Source of the DNA: Leishmania donovani
Taxonomy: Eukaryota > Euglenozoa > Kinetoplastea > Trypanosomatida > Trypanosomatidae
Assembly: GCF_000227135.1 (NCBI RefSeq)
Contig: NC_018252.1
Span: 92,414 to 156,413, forward strand
DNA: 64,000 bases
Reading direction: 5' to 3'
Under the pieces are notes generated by a model. The model was not told where the DNA came from. It ran no database searches and saw nothing but the letters and a program-made list of their open reading frames with translations. The translations under genes were made by a program, and so were the position numbers. The number at the start of each line of letters is the position of its first letter. The stretch's first letter is position 1. This document shows, one piece after another, positions 18,728 through 28,009 of this stretch.

Positions 18728-21280
18728 TCACCGCAACTGCCGCGTTGCCTCCTGCAGCCGCTCCTCGAGCTCCAACTTCGCTTGCAACGTCTCCTGCAGA
18801 AGACACTGCAGGGAGCGTAGTCGACCCTCATCACCACCACGCGACACCGCTGCAGGGGTCAACACCCCAGCCGCCAACAGCTGGTTCATGGTGGAGGCGT
18901 TCCGCTTGAGCTCGCCCGTCAGCGCGGCACACCGCAGCTGCAGGTCCTCGATCATTGTCGTCAACTTCCACTTTTCCTCCTGCATCGTGGTCAAACGGTC
19001 GAGTAGCGCCTCGTTCTCCACCTGCACCGCCTCCCAGGTGGACATGTGTTCCGGGTTGTAGCGCCGTTCAATGTCGGTGACCTGCCGCGGAGACGCAACG
19101 ACGAGGAGGTGCGTCGACGGGAGCGGATCGTCGCTGTCGAGGTCGGCGAGAGAAGCCGCGACAGGGCCGTTTTCGCCGTCGCTGCGGCAAACCCACGCCG
19201 CGGACGTGTCTCGCCAGCTGCCCGAGAAGGAAGGGCGCTGCGACGTCGTCGTTGGTGCAGCGGGGGCGTTGCTCAACGGCGCCACCGCGGATGGCGGTAA
19301 CCGGCGCTGTACCTCCTCGAGCAACCTGGTCTTCTCGCTCAACCCGTCCTGAGACACAGTGAGCGCCTGGCGCAGCTCCTTGTTGAGGGCTAGCAACTGC
19401 TGCATCTCAGCCTTCCGCTGCGCCTCCACCAGCGCGATGCGTTGTTCAAAGGTGTGCTTGAGCTCCTCGAGTTGCCGCTCTCGGTCCACAAGCACGGCTG
19501 TGTCTGCGGCGGCCCCGAAAACCGGACTGTAGGGCACAGAGGGCGACGGCAAAGCGACACGGAGAGTCGTCACGGCGGCGTCCTCCATGCGCGACGACGT
19601 CGACGACGATGCCACAGCGACAGTCGGTGTGGCCGGCTCCGGTGCCACTTTCGAACTCTCATTCGCGGCCGCGGTAGTCGTGGACTTGTCGCGATCACCG
19701 CGTTGCGTGGCGGAGTGTAGGCACTGCTTCCACACCACCTCTCGAACCTGGCAGGCTAGCACGCGCTTCAGCAGCTGCTTCGCTGCCGCTTCGTTCACAC
19801 GTGCTTGCCGAGACAAGGCGAGCATCTGCCGCTCCCATTTCGCCTTTTCCTGCTGGTACTGGGCAGTACGGTCACGCAAGGCGATGCGCAGGCGGTTTGC
19901 GTCTCGCTCCAGCTGCCGGAGTCGCTCATCCTCCTCCTTGCGCGAGATTGCCCGCTCCAGCTCCAGCTCGCTCTCATTCACTTGCCGGCGGTACAGCAGC
20001 GCTGACGCCTTCAGCTCAGCGTTCTCTTTCTGGAGGGCCTGCGCCACCTCCTCCGCCTTGGCTCGCCGCGCCGCCTGCTTTTTTGCGTCGCGCGTGAGCC
20101 TGTCGGTCATGGCATGCAAGTCGCTGATTTGCTTTTCCAGCGCCTCTTTCTGGTACGCCTCGCTGGCTGTAAGCCGCGGTGCCGCTGCTGCAGCACGTGG
20201 TGCCGGGTGGGCCGCCGCCTCCATCGAGCTTGTCAAGAGGCGCTGCAGCTGGCCCTCCAGGTGCGCGTTTTTCTCCTGCAAAAACGCCTTCTCGCGCATC
20301 ATGGTGGACATAGCTTCCCGCAGTTGTGCCAGAGCGTACGCGGCGCTCTCGTGTCGCAGGCGTGCCGCGCGCACCTCCGTCTCTCGCTCTGCCAAGCGCG
20401 TCTGCATATCTGCGAGTTGGTGCGCCGGAGAAGCCGGCGTGGTGCCTGCTTGTGGCAGTGACAGGGAGGTGGTGCTCACATCCGCGAGAAGCGCTTTGCG
20501 GAGCTCGGCAAGCTCCACCAGCGCAGCCTCGAGCCGCTTCCTCTCCATGGCCAGTGCGGTCTGTGTGGTGCTCAGCTCACTTTGAGTGCTAATCAGAAGC
20601 CCTTGCGCGGCATCCAACGCAACGGCCCTGACTCGCAGCTCTGCAACCTCTTCGGAGAAGGGTGCAGTTGCCGGCGCACAGCTCGGCGTCATCGTCGACG
20701 GCTCCGCAGCCACCACCACGGCGCGCACAGCAGTGGTGGTTGAAGCCGCACCTGCCACACCCACCACCTTGCCGGTCACAGCCGTGCCGTGCACTACCCG
20801 GCCGGCAACGGCATGGGCCGCAGGCGGACTAGCACCCGTCGCCGTGGTGGCAGGGACGCCGCGCGCAACGACAGCGGCGGGGGCCGAGCTGGCGTCAGCA
20901 GCCGGGCGGACTTGTAAGGCAAAAGAGGGTGGCGGCGGCGGTGTCGACGTTGTCGGCGAACACCCAGCGAGTGGGGAGCTCGACTTGGCAACGCCGTCTG
21001 CAGCAGCAGAAAAGAGGGCGTTATACTGATCCCCCGCAGGTGTTCCGGCCCTGCTTGACACCAGTCGGCTCGTCTGCGTGTGCACGCGCTCGAGGCAGCG
21101 CGTCAGCTGCGCGCATCGCTCGTGCTGCTGCTCCAGGCACTGGATCAGCTCCGGCACGGTCGGTGGGAGCTGAACAATAGAGCTTGTGTACGACGCGGCC
21201 TCATCCTCCGTGGGGGGCGGAGCCGTTGGTGGTGCAGCGGCAGCCTGCGCGGAGGAATAGGTGGACGCCACCGCGGACAT
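18728..21280 (-). CDS. Coiled-coil protein, probably cytoskeletal
   Basis: 850 residues from the ATG at 21278-21280; longer in-frame extensions lack an ATG and lie upstream of the splice acceptor. Residues 1-60 are Ala/Pro/Thr-rich. A helix with LECLEQQHERCAQL-like heptads follows near residues 45-75, then a disordered region rich in Ala, Val, Thr and Ser. From about residue 215 to 590 the sequence is almost continuous coiled coil, rich in Glu, Leu, Arg, Gln and Ala with few Pro or Gly. A second coil runs from about 625 to 690, and a third from about 745 to the end, separated by short Ser/Pro linkers. There are no enzymatic motifs, signal peptide or membrane span. Such proteins in trypanosomatids are commonly parts of the flagellum, basal body or subpellicular cytoskeleton, but nothing here says which. 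Confidence 0.82.
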   Translation of the reverse strand: MSAVASTYSSAQAAAAPPTAPPPTEDEAASYTSSIVQLPPTVPELIQCLEQQHERCAQLTRCLERVHTQTSRLVSSRAGTPAGDQYNALFSAAADGVAKSSSPLAGCSPTTSTPPPPPSFALQVRPAADASSAPAAVVARGVPATTATGASPPAAHAVAGRVVHGTAVTGKVVGVAGAASTTTAVRAVVVAAEPSTMTPSCAPATAPFSEEVAELRVRAVALDAAQGLLISTQSELSTTQTALAMERKRLEAALVELAELRKALLADVSTTSLSLPQAGTTPASPAHQLADMQTRLAERETEVRAARLRHESAAYALAQLREAMSTMMREKAFLQEKNAHLEGQLQRLLTSSMEAAAHPAPRAAAAAPRLTASEAYQKEALEKQISDLHAMTDRLTRDAKKQAARRAKAEEVAQALQKENAELKASALLYRRQVNESELELERAISRKEEDERLRQLERDANRLRIALRDRTAQYQQEKAKWERQMLALSRQARVNEAAAKQLLKRVLACQVREVVWKQCLHSATQRGDRDKSTTTAAANESSKVAPEPATPTVAVASSSTSSRMEDAAVTTLRVALPSPSVPYSPVFGAAADTAVLVDRERQLEELKHTFEQRIALVEAQRKAEMQQLLALNKELRQALTVSQDGLSEKTRLLEEVQRRLPPSAVAPLSNAPAAPTTTSQRPSFSGSWRDTSAAWVCRSDGENGPVAASLADLDSDDPLPSTHLLVVASPRQVTDIERRYNPEHMSTWEAVQVENEALLDRLTTMQEEKWKLTTMIEDLQLRCAALTGELKRNASTMNQLLAAGVLTPAAVSRGGDEGRLRSLQCLLQETLQAKLELEERLQEATRQLR

Positions 21281-21288
21281 GGCCAAGC

Positions 21289-21290
21289 CT
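21289..21290 (-). promoter_or_regulatory. Candidate trans-splice acceptor for the 850-residue coiled-coil gene
   Basis: Minus-strand CTCGTTCTCATCTTTCGTG then TAG, 8 bases before the ATG at 21280. It excludes the longer upstream frame. Confidence 0.6.
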
Positions 21291-22616
21291 ACACGAAAGA
21301 TGAGAACGAGAGATGGAGGCAACGCAGAGGGGCGCCGGGTACAAAACCGAATCACAGCACGAACGCGCTGCGCCGTCACTCAGTGCGGACGTGGCGCAGG
21401 CGCTTTGCCGATCCGACACGCCCCCCACGTCCCCCTCCTCCCGCACACAGCAAAGCCGGAAAAACAAAGGGGGCGGGGCACCGTGCCCTTGTGCGTGTGC
21501 GTGTGTGGTTGTGCACTTGCCACTCGACGTGGTGCGTCCACCCGCCTCTGCCACGGAAAGCGGCGTATGGCAAAACCCACCGAAGAAAATTGCAAAACGT
21601 CAGCACAGGTTTGTGTGTGTGTGTGTGTACATGGGTGTGGCCAGTGCTGTGAGAGGACGAGACGGGCTGGTGGTGAAGGGCGAGGGCGTGATTGTACGGC
21701 GTGAGCGTCAGAAGGCTCAGTTGGAAAGAAAACCGTCACAGGCAAAAACAGAGAGGAGCAGCCCCCCCCCCCGTCCTACACCCGCTCGCACCACCAGCAA
21801 GATGGACCGCGTGTGTGCTATGCTCACCTGCGCCAAAAGGAAGAGAACGCGGTGAGGAGCGCACAGAAAAGCACGACAACCGGCGCACGATGGCACAAGG
21901 GCAAGCGCCGCACCCACCGACACAGCTGCGCCAGGTAGGAAATTGGACACGACAAAGAGTAGAGGTGCTAGTGGTGGAGCAGACGCAGCAGGAAGATGGC
22001 AACCACGTCGCAGGTCAGCATCGGGGAGGGGGGTCGGGGAGAGCAGCTGAATAGGCATGAGAAAAGCGCAGCACCCAACACTCGTGTTCGCCCGGCGTGC
22101 GCTTCACCGTGAGGCGGCATGAGAGGCGTGTCGACGCCAGTCAACGCGAAGGTCGACAAAGTCCAAACAGATAGCATCCCTCTCTCCTCTCCTGGAGCTT
22201 GACGCCTGTGCCAGCGTTTGCGCGTCGCACAGCTTCGGCACACATACTGACACACTCGTGGCGTCTTCCTCCCTTGGCACACACACACACGCACACATAC
22301 CGAAAATGCGGGGCAGAGGGGGAAGGGGGCGACAGGAAACAACAGCGAAGTCGGGCGAAGCAGAGATGAAGAGAAGCAGGGCCAAACTCACGCACAACAA
22401 AACGATACGATGCGCAGGAATAGGCAGAAAGGCGGGAGAACTGAAGGAGCCGCCTGCAGATGCCGCGAGACGCGCCCGTTTCGGCCAGCCTACGCGCGCC
22501 TACCGTACCTCTGCACGTTCATACACATCTCCTTTCCGTGTAGCTGTGCGTGGAAGTGAAGGTGGGCGCAGAGGTGAGATCGCTAATACCACTCAATGGA
22601 CAGGCGCGCAACACGG
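21291..22616. other. Intergenic spacer
   Basis: No gene seen. A GT run lies near 21610-21629, a C-run near 21763-21771 and a CA run near 22279-22297. Confidence 0.65.
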
Positions 22617-23222
22617 TTAGCTTGGCTGGATATCACGCAGGTGCGCCTCGGCGTAGGCGGTCCACTGCGCCACTCGCTCCCTCAGCTTTGCCATGTCGTC
22701 TGGCGTCACGTTGCGGCTCTCGTACGAGTACACGCGCACTTGCCGCTCTCGTTCGTTGAGCCGGGCCACACACAGCCGCTGCTGCACCGCATGCAACACC
22801 GTGCGCTGCACCGACACCGTGTCCTGAACGCCAAGCGCCCGCTCGACATCGTCGTACGAGAGGCACACGCCGTCAGGCGTCAGTGCGTGCTCGCTACATA
22901 AGGTGAGAAACGAAAGCAGCTGTAGCTTCGTCATCAGCTCCGGTTGTTGGGCGAGGAGGGCCTTGACACCATCGGACGTCTCATCGACGTCCGCTACCGT
23001 GTTGAAGGTGAGCAGCTTCAGCAACGCGATCGTGTCTGAAGTGCGGGCCGGTACTGCCGTCGCGTTCTGCCTCCTCATGCACGTCTGGAGCGCACTCAGG
23101 AGAGCCCCGTAGAAGAAGACGGAGGCATCCGCGAGGCCTGACTGCACTGCAGCAAGAGCATCTGCCGCTGTCGTTGCCTGCTGCACCCTGACCACGTAGG
23201 ACGCGCCACCTAAGGAGCCCAT
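22617..23222 (-). CDS. PCI-domain protein, COP9 signalosome subunit 7-like
   Basis: 201 residues from the ATG at 23220-23222. An upstream in-frame ATG at 23331-23333 would add 37 residues, but an excellent splice acceptor lies between the two, so the shorter form is chosen. Residues 30-110 are helical with TIALLKLLTFNTVADV and LMTKLQLLSFLTL, the latter being the typical CSN7/PCI block (K-L-x-x-L-x-x-L). A winged-helix part follows, with YDDVERALGVQDTVSVQRTVLHAV and then RVYSYESRNV. The last helix, DDMAKLRERVAQWTAYAEAHLRDIQ, mirrors the end of CSN7, where Arg-Asp-Val is followed by a Trp-bearing helix. The COP9 signalosome removes Nedd8 from cullins. Other PCI proteins such as eIF3m have a similar layout, so the subunit assignment is likely but not certain. 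It is shorter than animal CSN7. Confidence 0.7.
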   Translation of the reverse strand: MGSLGGASYVVRVQQATTAADALAAVQSGLADASVFFYGALLSALQTCMRRQNATAVPARTSDTIALLKLLTFNTVADVDETSDGVKALLAQQPELMTKLQLLSFLTLCSEHALTPDGVCLSYDDVERALGVQDTVSVQRTVLHAVQQRLCVARLNERERQVRVYSYESRNVTPDDMAKLRERVAQWTAYAEAHLRDIQPS

Positions 23223-23227
23223 CTCCA

Positions 23228-23229
23228 CT
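23228..23229 (-). promoter_or_regulatory. Strong candidate trans-splice acceptor for the CSN7-like gene
   Basis: About 50 bases of almost pure C/T on the minus strand (23230-23275) end in CTCTCAG, 5 bases before the ATG at 23222. This tract decides the start codon. Confidence 0.75.
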
Positions 23230-24107
23230 GAGAGGGGGGGAGAGGAGTGGATGGGAGAAGAGAGAAGAGAGTTAGGCACCCCGTTGCGAGAGCGGCAGCG
23301 AAGCAGGAGAGAGCAAAGAGACCCCGCCAGCATTAACGGAAGCGGCCCCTGCGCCTTGTCGGACGCGTGTAACCCTCAACTACCTCCCCTTCCCGTCCCC
23401 CCGTCGCATCAGACAGGCACTGCTGTTGTCCGATCAAGGCGATGAACGTCGGGGACGCCTGCAGTGCGGCACAGATGCACATCTCGTCATGGTGAGTGAC
23501 GCGAGCGAGGTGCAATGGGAAGGGAGGGGGCGAAGCGGCAGAGACGATAAAAGGCGGGAGACGGTGGTGAGAGCGAGAGGGAGGGACCGTGCTTTCGGTG
23601 GTGGTGGTGTTAACTGTCATGTTGGTGGTAGCGGTGCGGCTTCACCAAGGGAGGTCCGATCAGGCATGTGTCGCCACACCCACACCTAGAGACGTGCACA
23701 CCTGAAGACCGACATCCACAGAGGAGATGAGCCAGGAGAAGAAAGAAAAAGGGGGGCAGTAATAGTGCAGGCAAGACCAGCGCACAGATCCAGAAGGCGG
23801 GCGCTGAACAGGTCACTCATGTCCTCTCTCCCTCGGCATGCTCTCCGCATGCTTCTTGGCAGCAAGCGTGAACTACTAGATGGGATGTGGAAGGGTGCGG
23901 TGGTGCGCTCCCCCGTAGCAGCAGCAATCGCGGACTGCGTGGATGGTCCCTCTCTCGGAAAACGGGAGGGGGGAAAGGGGAGGAAAGAGGACACACGCGC
24001 CTGCGTTTAGCGGAGCGCAGCACTCAAATGACGCCGCAGTGTGTCTCTGAGAGAAGCAATAAAACGCTCCGCTGTGTGTATGTGTGAGTGTGCGCGGTTT
24101 GCGGGAC
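23230..24107. other. Intergenic spacer
   Basis: It begins with the pyrimidine tract of the CSN7-like acceptor. No gene seen; several purine-rich plus-strand patches lie near 23510-23600 and 23730-23760. Confidence 0.65.
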
Positions 24108-24410
24108 TCACCGTCCTTCAGGTGGCTTAGGGCCGTGACCGACAGTCCCCGCCTGCCCACCCCCTGCCGACAGTGACTGCTGCGGCTTCTGCACTGCGTC
24201 ACGGTTGAGGTACGCGCGCACTACATTGTAGCTGGAGCGGATGTCATTAGCGACCTCACGGGCAGCGGCGCCGAGCCACAGCCCGAACTTCTCGCTGGTC
24301 AAGTCGCGCTCCATGCGAGCCGCCTTCTCCGCCACGCGCTGCACCAGAGGCGTATTCGATGCCTCCGAGACGAGAGTTTTGTAGACCAAACTCTTAAAGA
24401 AGGCTTTCAT
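24108..24410 (-). CDS. Small hypothetical protein (100 residues)
   Basis: The ATG at 24408-24410 opens MKAFFKSLVYKTLVSEASNT. I do not recognise the family. Residues 1-70 are predicted mostly helical with balanced composition (VAEKAARMERDLTSEKFGLW, then AREVANDIRSSYNVVRAYL); the last 30 residues are Gly/Pro/Gln-rich and probably flexible. The basic, Phe-rich first ten residues could be a weak mitochondrial presequence, but this is not strong. The open frame continues 116 codons upstream, but that part is low-complexity and ends in Y-rich leader-like sequence, and TAACAG and CTCACAG splice-like sites lie between 24411 and 24440. The short form is therefore preferred. A helix pair of this size could be a subunit of a larger complex; no function is proposed. 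Confidence 0.68.
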   Translation of the reverse strand: MKAFFKSLVYKTLVSEASNTPLVQRVAEKAARMERDLTSEKFGLWLGAAAREVANDIRSSYNVVRAYLNRDAVQKPQQSLSAGGGQAGTVGHGPKPPEGR

Positions 24411-25819
24411 GGTGTAATGTTCTGTGAGAATTCTGTTAAAGGCGTGGCTGTCCCGTGGAGTGTGCTCTCTCCACTCTCCCAAGGCAGGGAGAGGCCTGCA
24501 ACGGATGCAAGGATGCCGACTGCAGCAGAGACTTCTCGTGGGTGCGCACCTCTTCAAACGCGGTGCTGAGCGCGCTGCTCCGTGCGTTGTGTGACGCGGG
24601 ACACTGGCAGGGGCGCGCCAAGCGTGCCAGACACACCGACAGGGTGACGGTTGTGAAGAAACAAGAAGGGAAGAGCAGGAGCCGGAGAGAGGGAGAGAGC
24701 GGGTACAGTCTACACCAGTGGAGACGCTCACGCAGGAGAAAGAACGGTGCGCTAGCATAGCGCCTCGGCGCGTAGGTCATTGGAGGAATCCAATGGCAGC
24801 GAGCAAGACAGTCGACAGTGGGCGCCTTGACTCAGATATATATACGCATAGATAGACTAACACGCCGTTATTTCGACGGCGGCAGTCGCAACAGCCTGCC
24901 ACCGTCGAGCACAAGTGCACGCATCGCCCTCTGTCCACTCGGAGATGGGTCTGAGGACAACAACGCACACACGCTGAAAGAGGCGGGTGATTACGACCAG
25001 CGAGGCGGACAGCGCCAGAGGAGAACAACAAACACCGTGCTCAGGCATACGGACACGTGCACACACAGACGCCCAAGCGCGAGCTCTGGGGCGGCATGGC
25101 ATCCCAGCGCAGTCGCTGGTTGTGCATGCAAATGCGCGAGCGGCACCTCGCTGGTCTTTTTTTTCCGGGGTGTCGAGCGCAGAATCGGTGTTAGTGTTGA
25201 CGCCGCGCACCCACTCCTCCCTCAGGTCTGCCCTCCCTTGACCATTCTTGGGTCGGGTGCTCCCTCTACCTCTCCCCGCGGCGACGACGGCGCAGTTCGA
25301 GTCGCGCACGCCCGCACACACAGGCGCAGAGCATGCGTGAGAGATGCATGCGTCGTGCGCCGGGGCACTGCAGCACACGACGGCAACATGCCCCACTTCA
25401 CGCGCGCGGGTATATCGCAGTAAAAAGGTGCTGCAAGGAGGCGGAGGCCGGAAAGAGGAGAGAAATAGGCGGCGAGCCCTTCAGCTTAGGGCGCACAGTC
25501 GTGCCCGCGACACATAGACACAACAACAGTGTCGCATCGGTATCCGACTACGCCAAGAAGCAGAGCCGCAGACGCAGGGGCTACGGAGAACCACGCATGG
25601 TTACCTTGAAAGGGTTGTGCGTTGGGTTGCCTTGCGCTCCACTTTCGCCCGTGTCTTGACACGCACAGCAAAAGCCGGTGCCTTGTTGCTCTCTTCGCTC
25701 ACACCGCCGCAGCTGTGACCTGTGAGGCATCGCCACCTCACAAGCGTCAACGGTTTACTGCAGAAACGGAGGCGCAAGAACGAGGTGTCAACGCTGCGGC
25801 TGCAAGAGCATCGCCAGCA
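24411..25819. other. Intergenic spacer
   Basis: About 1.4 kb with no credible gene. An AT-rich patch sits at 24834-24846 and a T-run at 25157-25166. Confidence 0.65.
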
Positions 25820-26707
25820 CTAGTACGGGTAGGGCACCTTCTTCTTACCCTCCATCAGGTACACCGACTCCTTCGGAATCCTGTACTTGGTGATAAGCAT
25901 GTCCGCCAGCTGATCCACCACGTTGCCCTGAATGTCGATGCAGTCCTGGTGCTTGCCCTCCTCCGCGGCACGCACGCCGGCGCCGCAGGAGAAGCGCTTG
26001 CGCCAGTCCCTCGACACATCCTTCAGGTTGAAGCCGAAGAGGTCCATGCCAAAGACAGATGTGATCATGCGTCGCCCGGTGCGTTTCTCCACCTCCAGCA
26101 CGACAATGCGCTCTAGCGCCTTCTTGACGCCGCGCCCCTCCAGCATCGCCTCAAGGCGGTCCTTCTCTGTCAAGATGCGTCGCTTGCGGCCGCGCTCCTC
26201 GGCGTCAGCCAGATCTGCCGCGTACTCTAGTAGCCACGGCCGGCATTTCTCCACTATCCCACTGAACTCGCACATTTCCGCCGGAAAGGTGCAGATGGGG
26301 CAGTAGAGCACCTCCACGGCCCTCTGCCGCGTCACGATGAGAGGCTCCTCGTCGGCGTCCCCCTCTCTCGCCGCCTCCTCTGCCTTGTCGTCCTCGTTAG
26401 CGCCCTTGCCCTTGCCCTTCTTGCGCTGCACCTCCAGTTTCTTGAGCCGGTTGCCCCTGTACTCCTTCTTCTTCGTTTTCGGAGCATCATCGTCGCTATC
26501 CCTGCCGCGCTCCGAGCAGCGGCCGCTGTGTTGGTCGGGCGTGGCTTGAGCGCCATCAGCAGCAGCCGATGCACCGTTTTCATCGCCGCAGCCCTCAGCC
26601 TGTTCAGGCAACACTGTCGCAGGGGCTGAGTCGTGCTCCTCCTCACGCTCCCCGTCGCTGCAAGGCTGGGCGTGCGCCGTCGCCTTAGACCTCTTGCTGC
26701 GCCCCAT
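25820..26707 (-). CDS. DENR: Density-regulated protein homologue (translation re-initiation and 40S recycling)
   Basis: 295 residues from the ATG at 26705-26707. Residues 131-160 match the DENR zinc motif: VEVLYCPICTFPAEMCEF then VEKCRPWL, with Cys at 136, 139, 146 and 155, the same spacing as human DENR. Residues 200-282 form the SUI1 domain: KRTGRRMITSVFGMDLFGF, KDVSRDWRKRFSCGAGV, IDIQGNVVDQLADML. The Lys-Phe-Ser-Cys-Gly-Ala block is the SUI1 hallmark. DENR pairs with MCT-1 on the 40S subunit to recycle deacylated tRNA and support re-initiation after short upstream frames. The 120-residue acidic and Lys-rich N-terminal extension is absent from the human protein and looks disordered. The C-terminus ends in KKKVPYPY instead of the short acidic tail of the human protein. 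Confidence 0.93.
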   Translation of the reverse strand: MGRSKRSKATAHAQPCSDGEREEEHDSAPATVLPEQAEGCGDENGASAAADGAQATPDQHSGRCSERGRDSDDDAPKTKKKEYRGNRLKKLEVQRKKGKGKGANEDDKAEEAAREGDADEEPLIVTRQRAVEVLYCPICTFPAEMCEFSGIVEKCRPWLLEYAADLADAEERGRKRRILTEKDRLEAMLEGRGVKKALERIVVLEVEKRTGRRMITSVFGMDLFGFNLKDVSRDWRKRFSCGAGVRAAEEGKHQDCIDIQGNVVDQLADMLITKYRIPKESVYLMEGKKKVPYPY

Positions 26708-28009
26708 AGCTTTATGCGGTACACACTTCTACGCCTCTTCTGTGTGAGTGGGCTGTCGAGGGATGGGGTAGGTATGCACGTGTGTGCTTCGCTTCCTGGA
26801 AAGGGCGGTGGTCGCACTCGCCGCTGGACACTGGCACACGTAACATGGTGGTGGCGATACGCGTGCGTGCGGGGTGCCGTATGTTCGATGCGAGACCAAG
26901 TCAGAGAAACATGAAAGAGATAAGTATGGCGGTTACGAGGCGAAGAAAGCATCGAAGACTCTCGCTCAGAGCCGTGCGCGACTATCACCGGCACGAACAT
27001 GTTGGCGAGTGCTGGGAAAGAAGAGGGCGCTCTATGCATTGAGCGAGTAACGAGTACCGCTGCAGAGCAAGGGCACACGGACATCCCTGCATCGCCTCCC
27101 CAGCGTGAAGAGCAATCTCAAATGTTTGCCCGCATGGGCACTTCGCTGCCTCTGCGTGTTGCGACGCGTGAGAGGGAGAGGGAGAGTTCGGCGGAAGTCC
27201 GTGGCTGACCGGACAGGAGACACACACACACGAATGAAGCCGGCGTGTGTGTTTACGTGTATGTGCGTTTGCGTGCGTGTGGGTTTGTGTGCGGCACACG
27301 AGCTGCCACCTTAGCTAGTGACAAGATGGCCCGAGTAGGCAAAGACGGAGAGCAACTTGATATGGTTAGGGATGTTGTTTGAGGGGGAAGCATCAGCACC
27401 TGGGATGATGTACAGTACGTGTGGTGCACATGAAAGATGCCAACGGTTCCGTCTTAGGTGAGGGGCGGGCGGGAGGAGGGAGGGGGGGGGGGCTTTCATG
27501 AGGCTTTCAGGGGGGTAGCGTGAGGGAAGGATTTGGCAAGAGACACCCCGAGAGATACAGAAAGGAGGCGCATCAGACACAACCTCGCGCTCTGACTCGT
27601 CTCATCATTGTTTGTCAGTGTCCGGCACCTGCTCCCACTCCCTCACACGCGCACACATGAGCGTGCATGCATGGACAGTTCTGCAGCAAGAACAGACGGA
27701 TTGAAAAGACCGCCACTCGCCCCCACCGTCCATCTCCTCGCCACCGAACCGCGGAAACACAGCCGCAGTAACGTCGGCACACTCTACTCTCTAGGCGTGC
27801 GTGCGTTTCTGGGATGAGCCATAGACAGCCAGCGCTGCATCACAGCATTGTGCAGCGCACTGCGCGCAGGCGCGTGGGTGTGGTGAGTGGATCAGAGCCG
27901 TCGTTGAGCACAAATGAGGAGTGTGAGCTCATGTGCAGTCCACGCCGCACCATCAACCACCTCGCCGCAGCACCAAAGAGCATCGAACACTGCGCCTCCA
28001 GCCCTTTTA
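26708..28009. other. Intergenic spacer
   Basis: No gene seen. A G-run lies near 27482-27492 and GT-rich stretches near 27245-27295. It would carry the 3' UTR of the 1610-residue coiled-coil gene and the DENR leader. Confidence 0.65.

Noticed and set aside
19587..20585. A 332-codon plus-strand frame
   Set aside because: Antisense to the 850-residue coiled-coil gene, mirroring its GC-rich codons; Ser/Arg/Ala-rich with no domain.
23223..23333. 37-residue N-terminal extension of the CSN7-like protein from an upstream ATG
   Set aside because: A strong pyrimidine tract plus CAG lies inside it, 5 bases before the shorter ATG, so the extension would be removed from the mRNA by trans-splicing.
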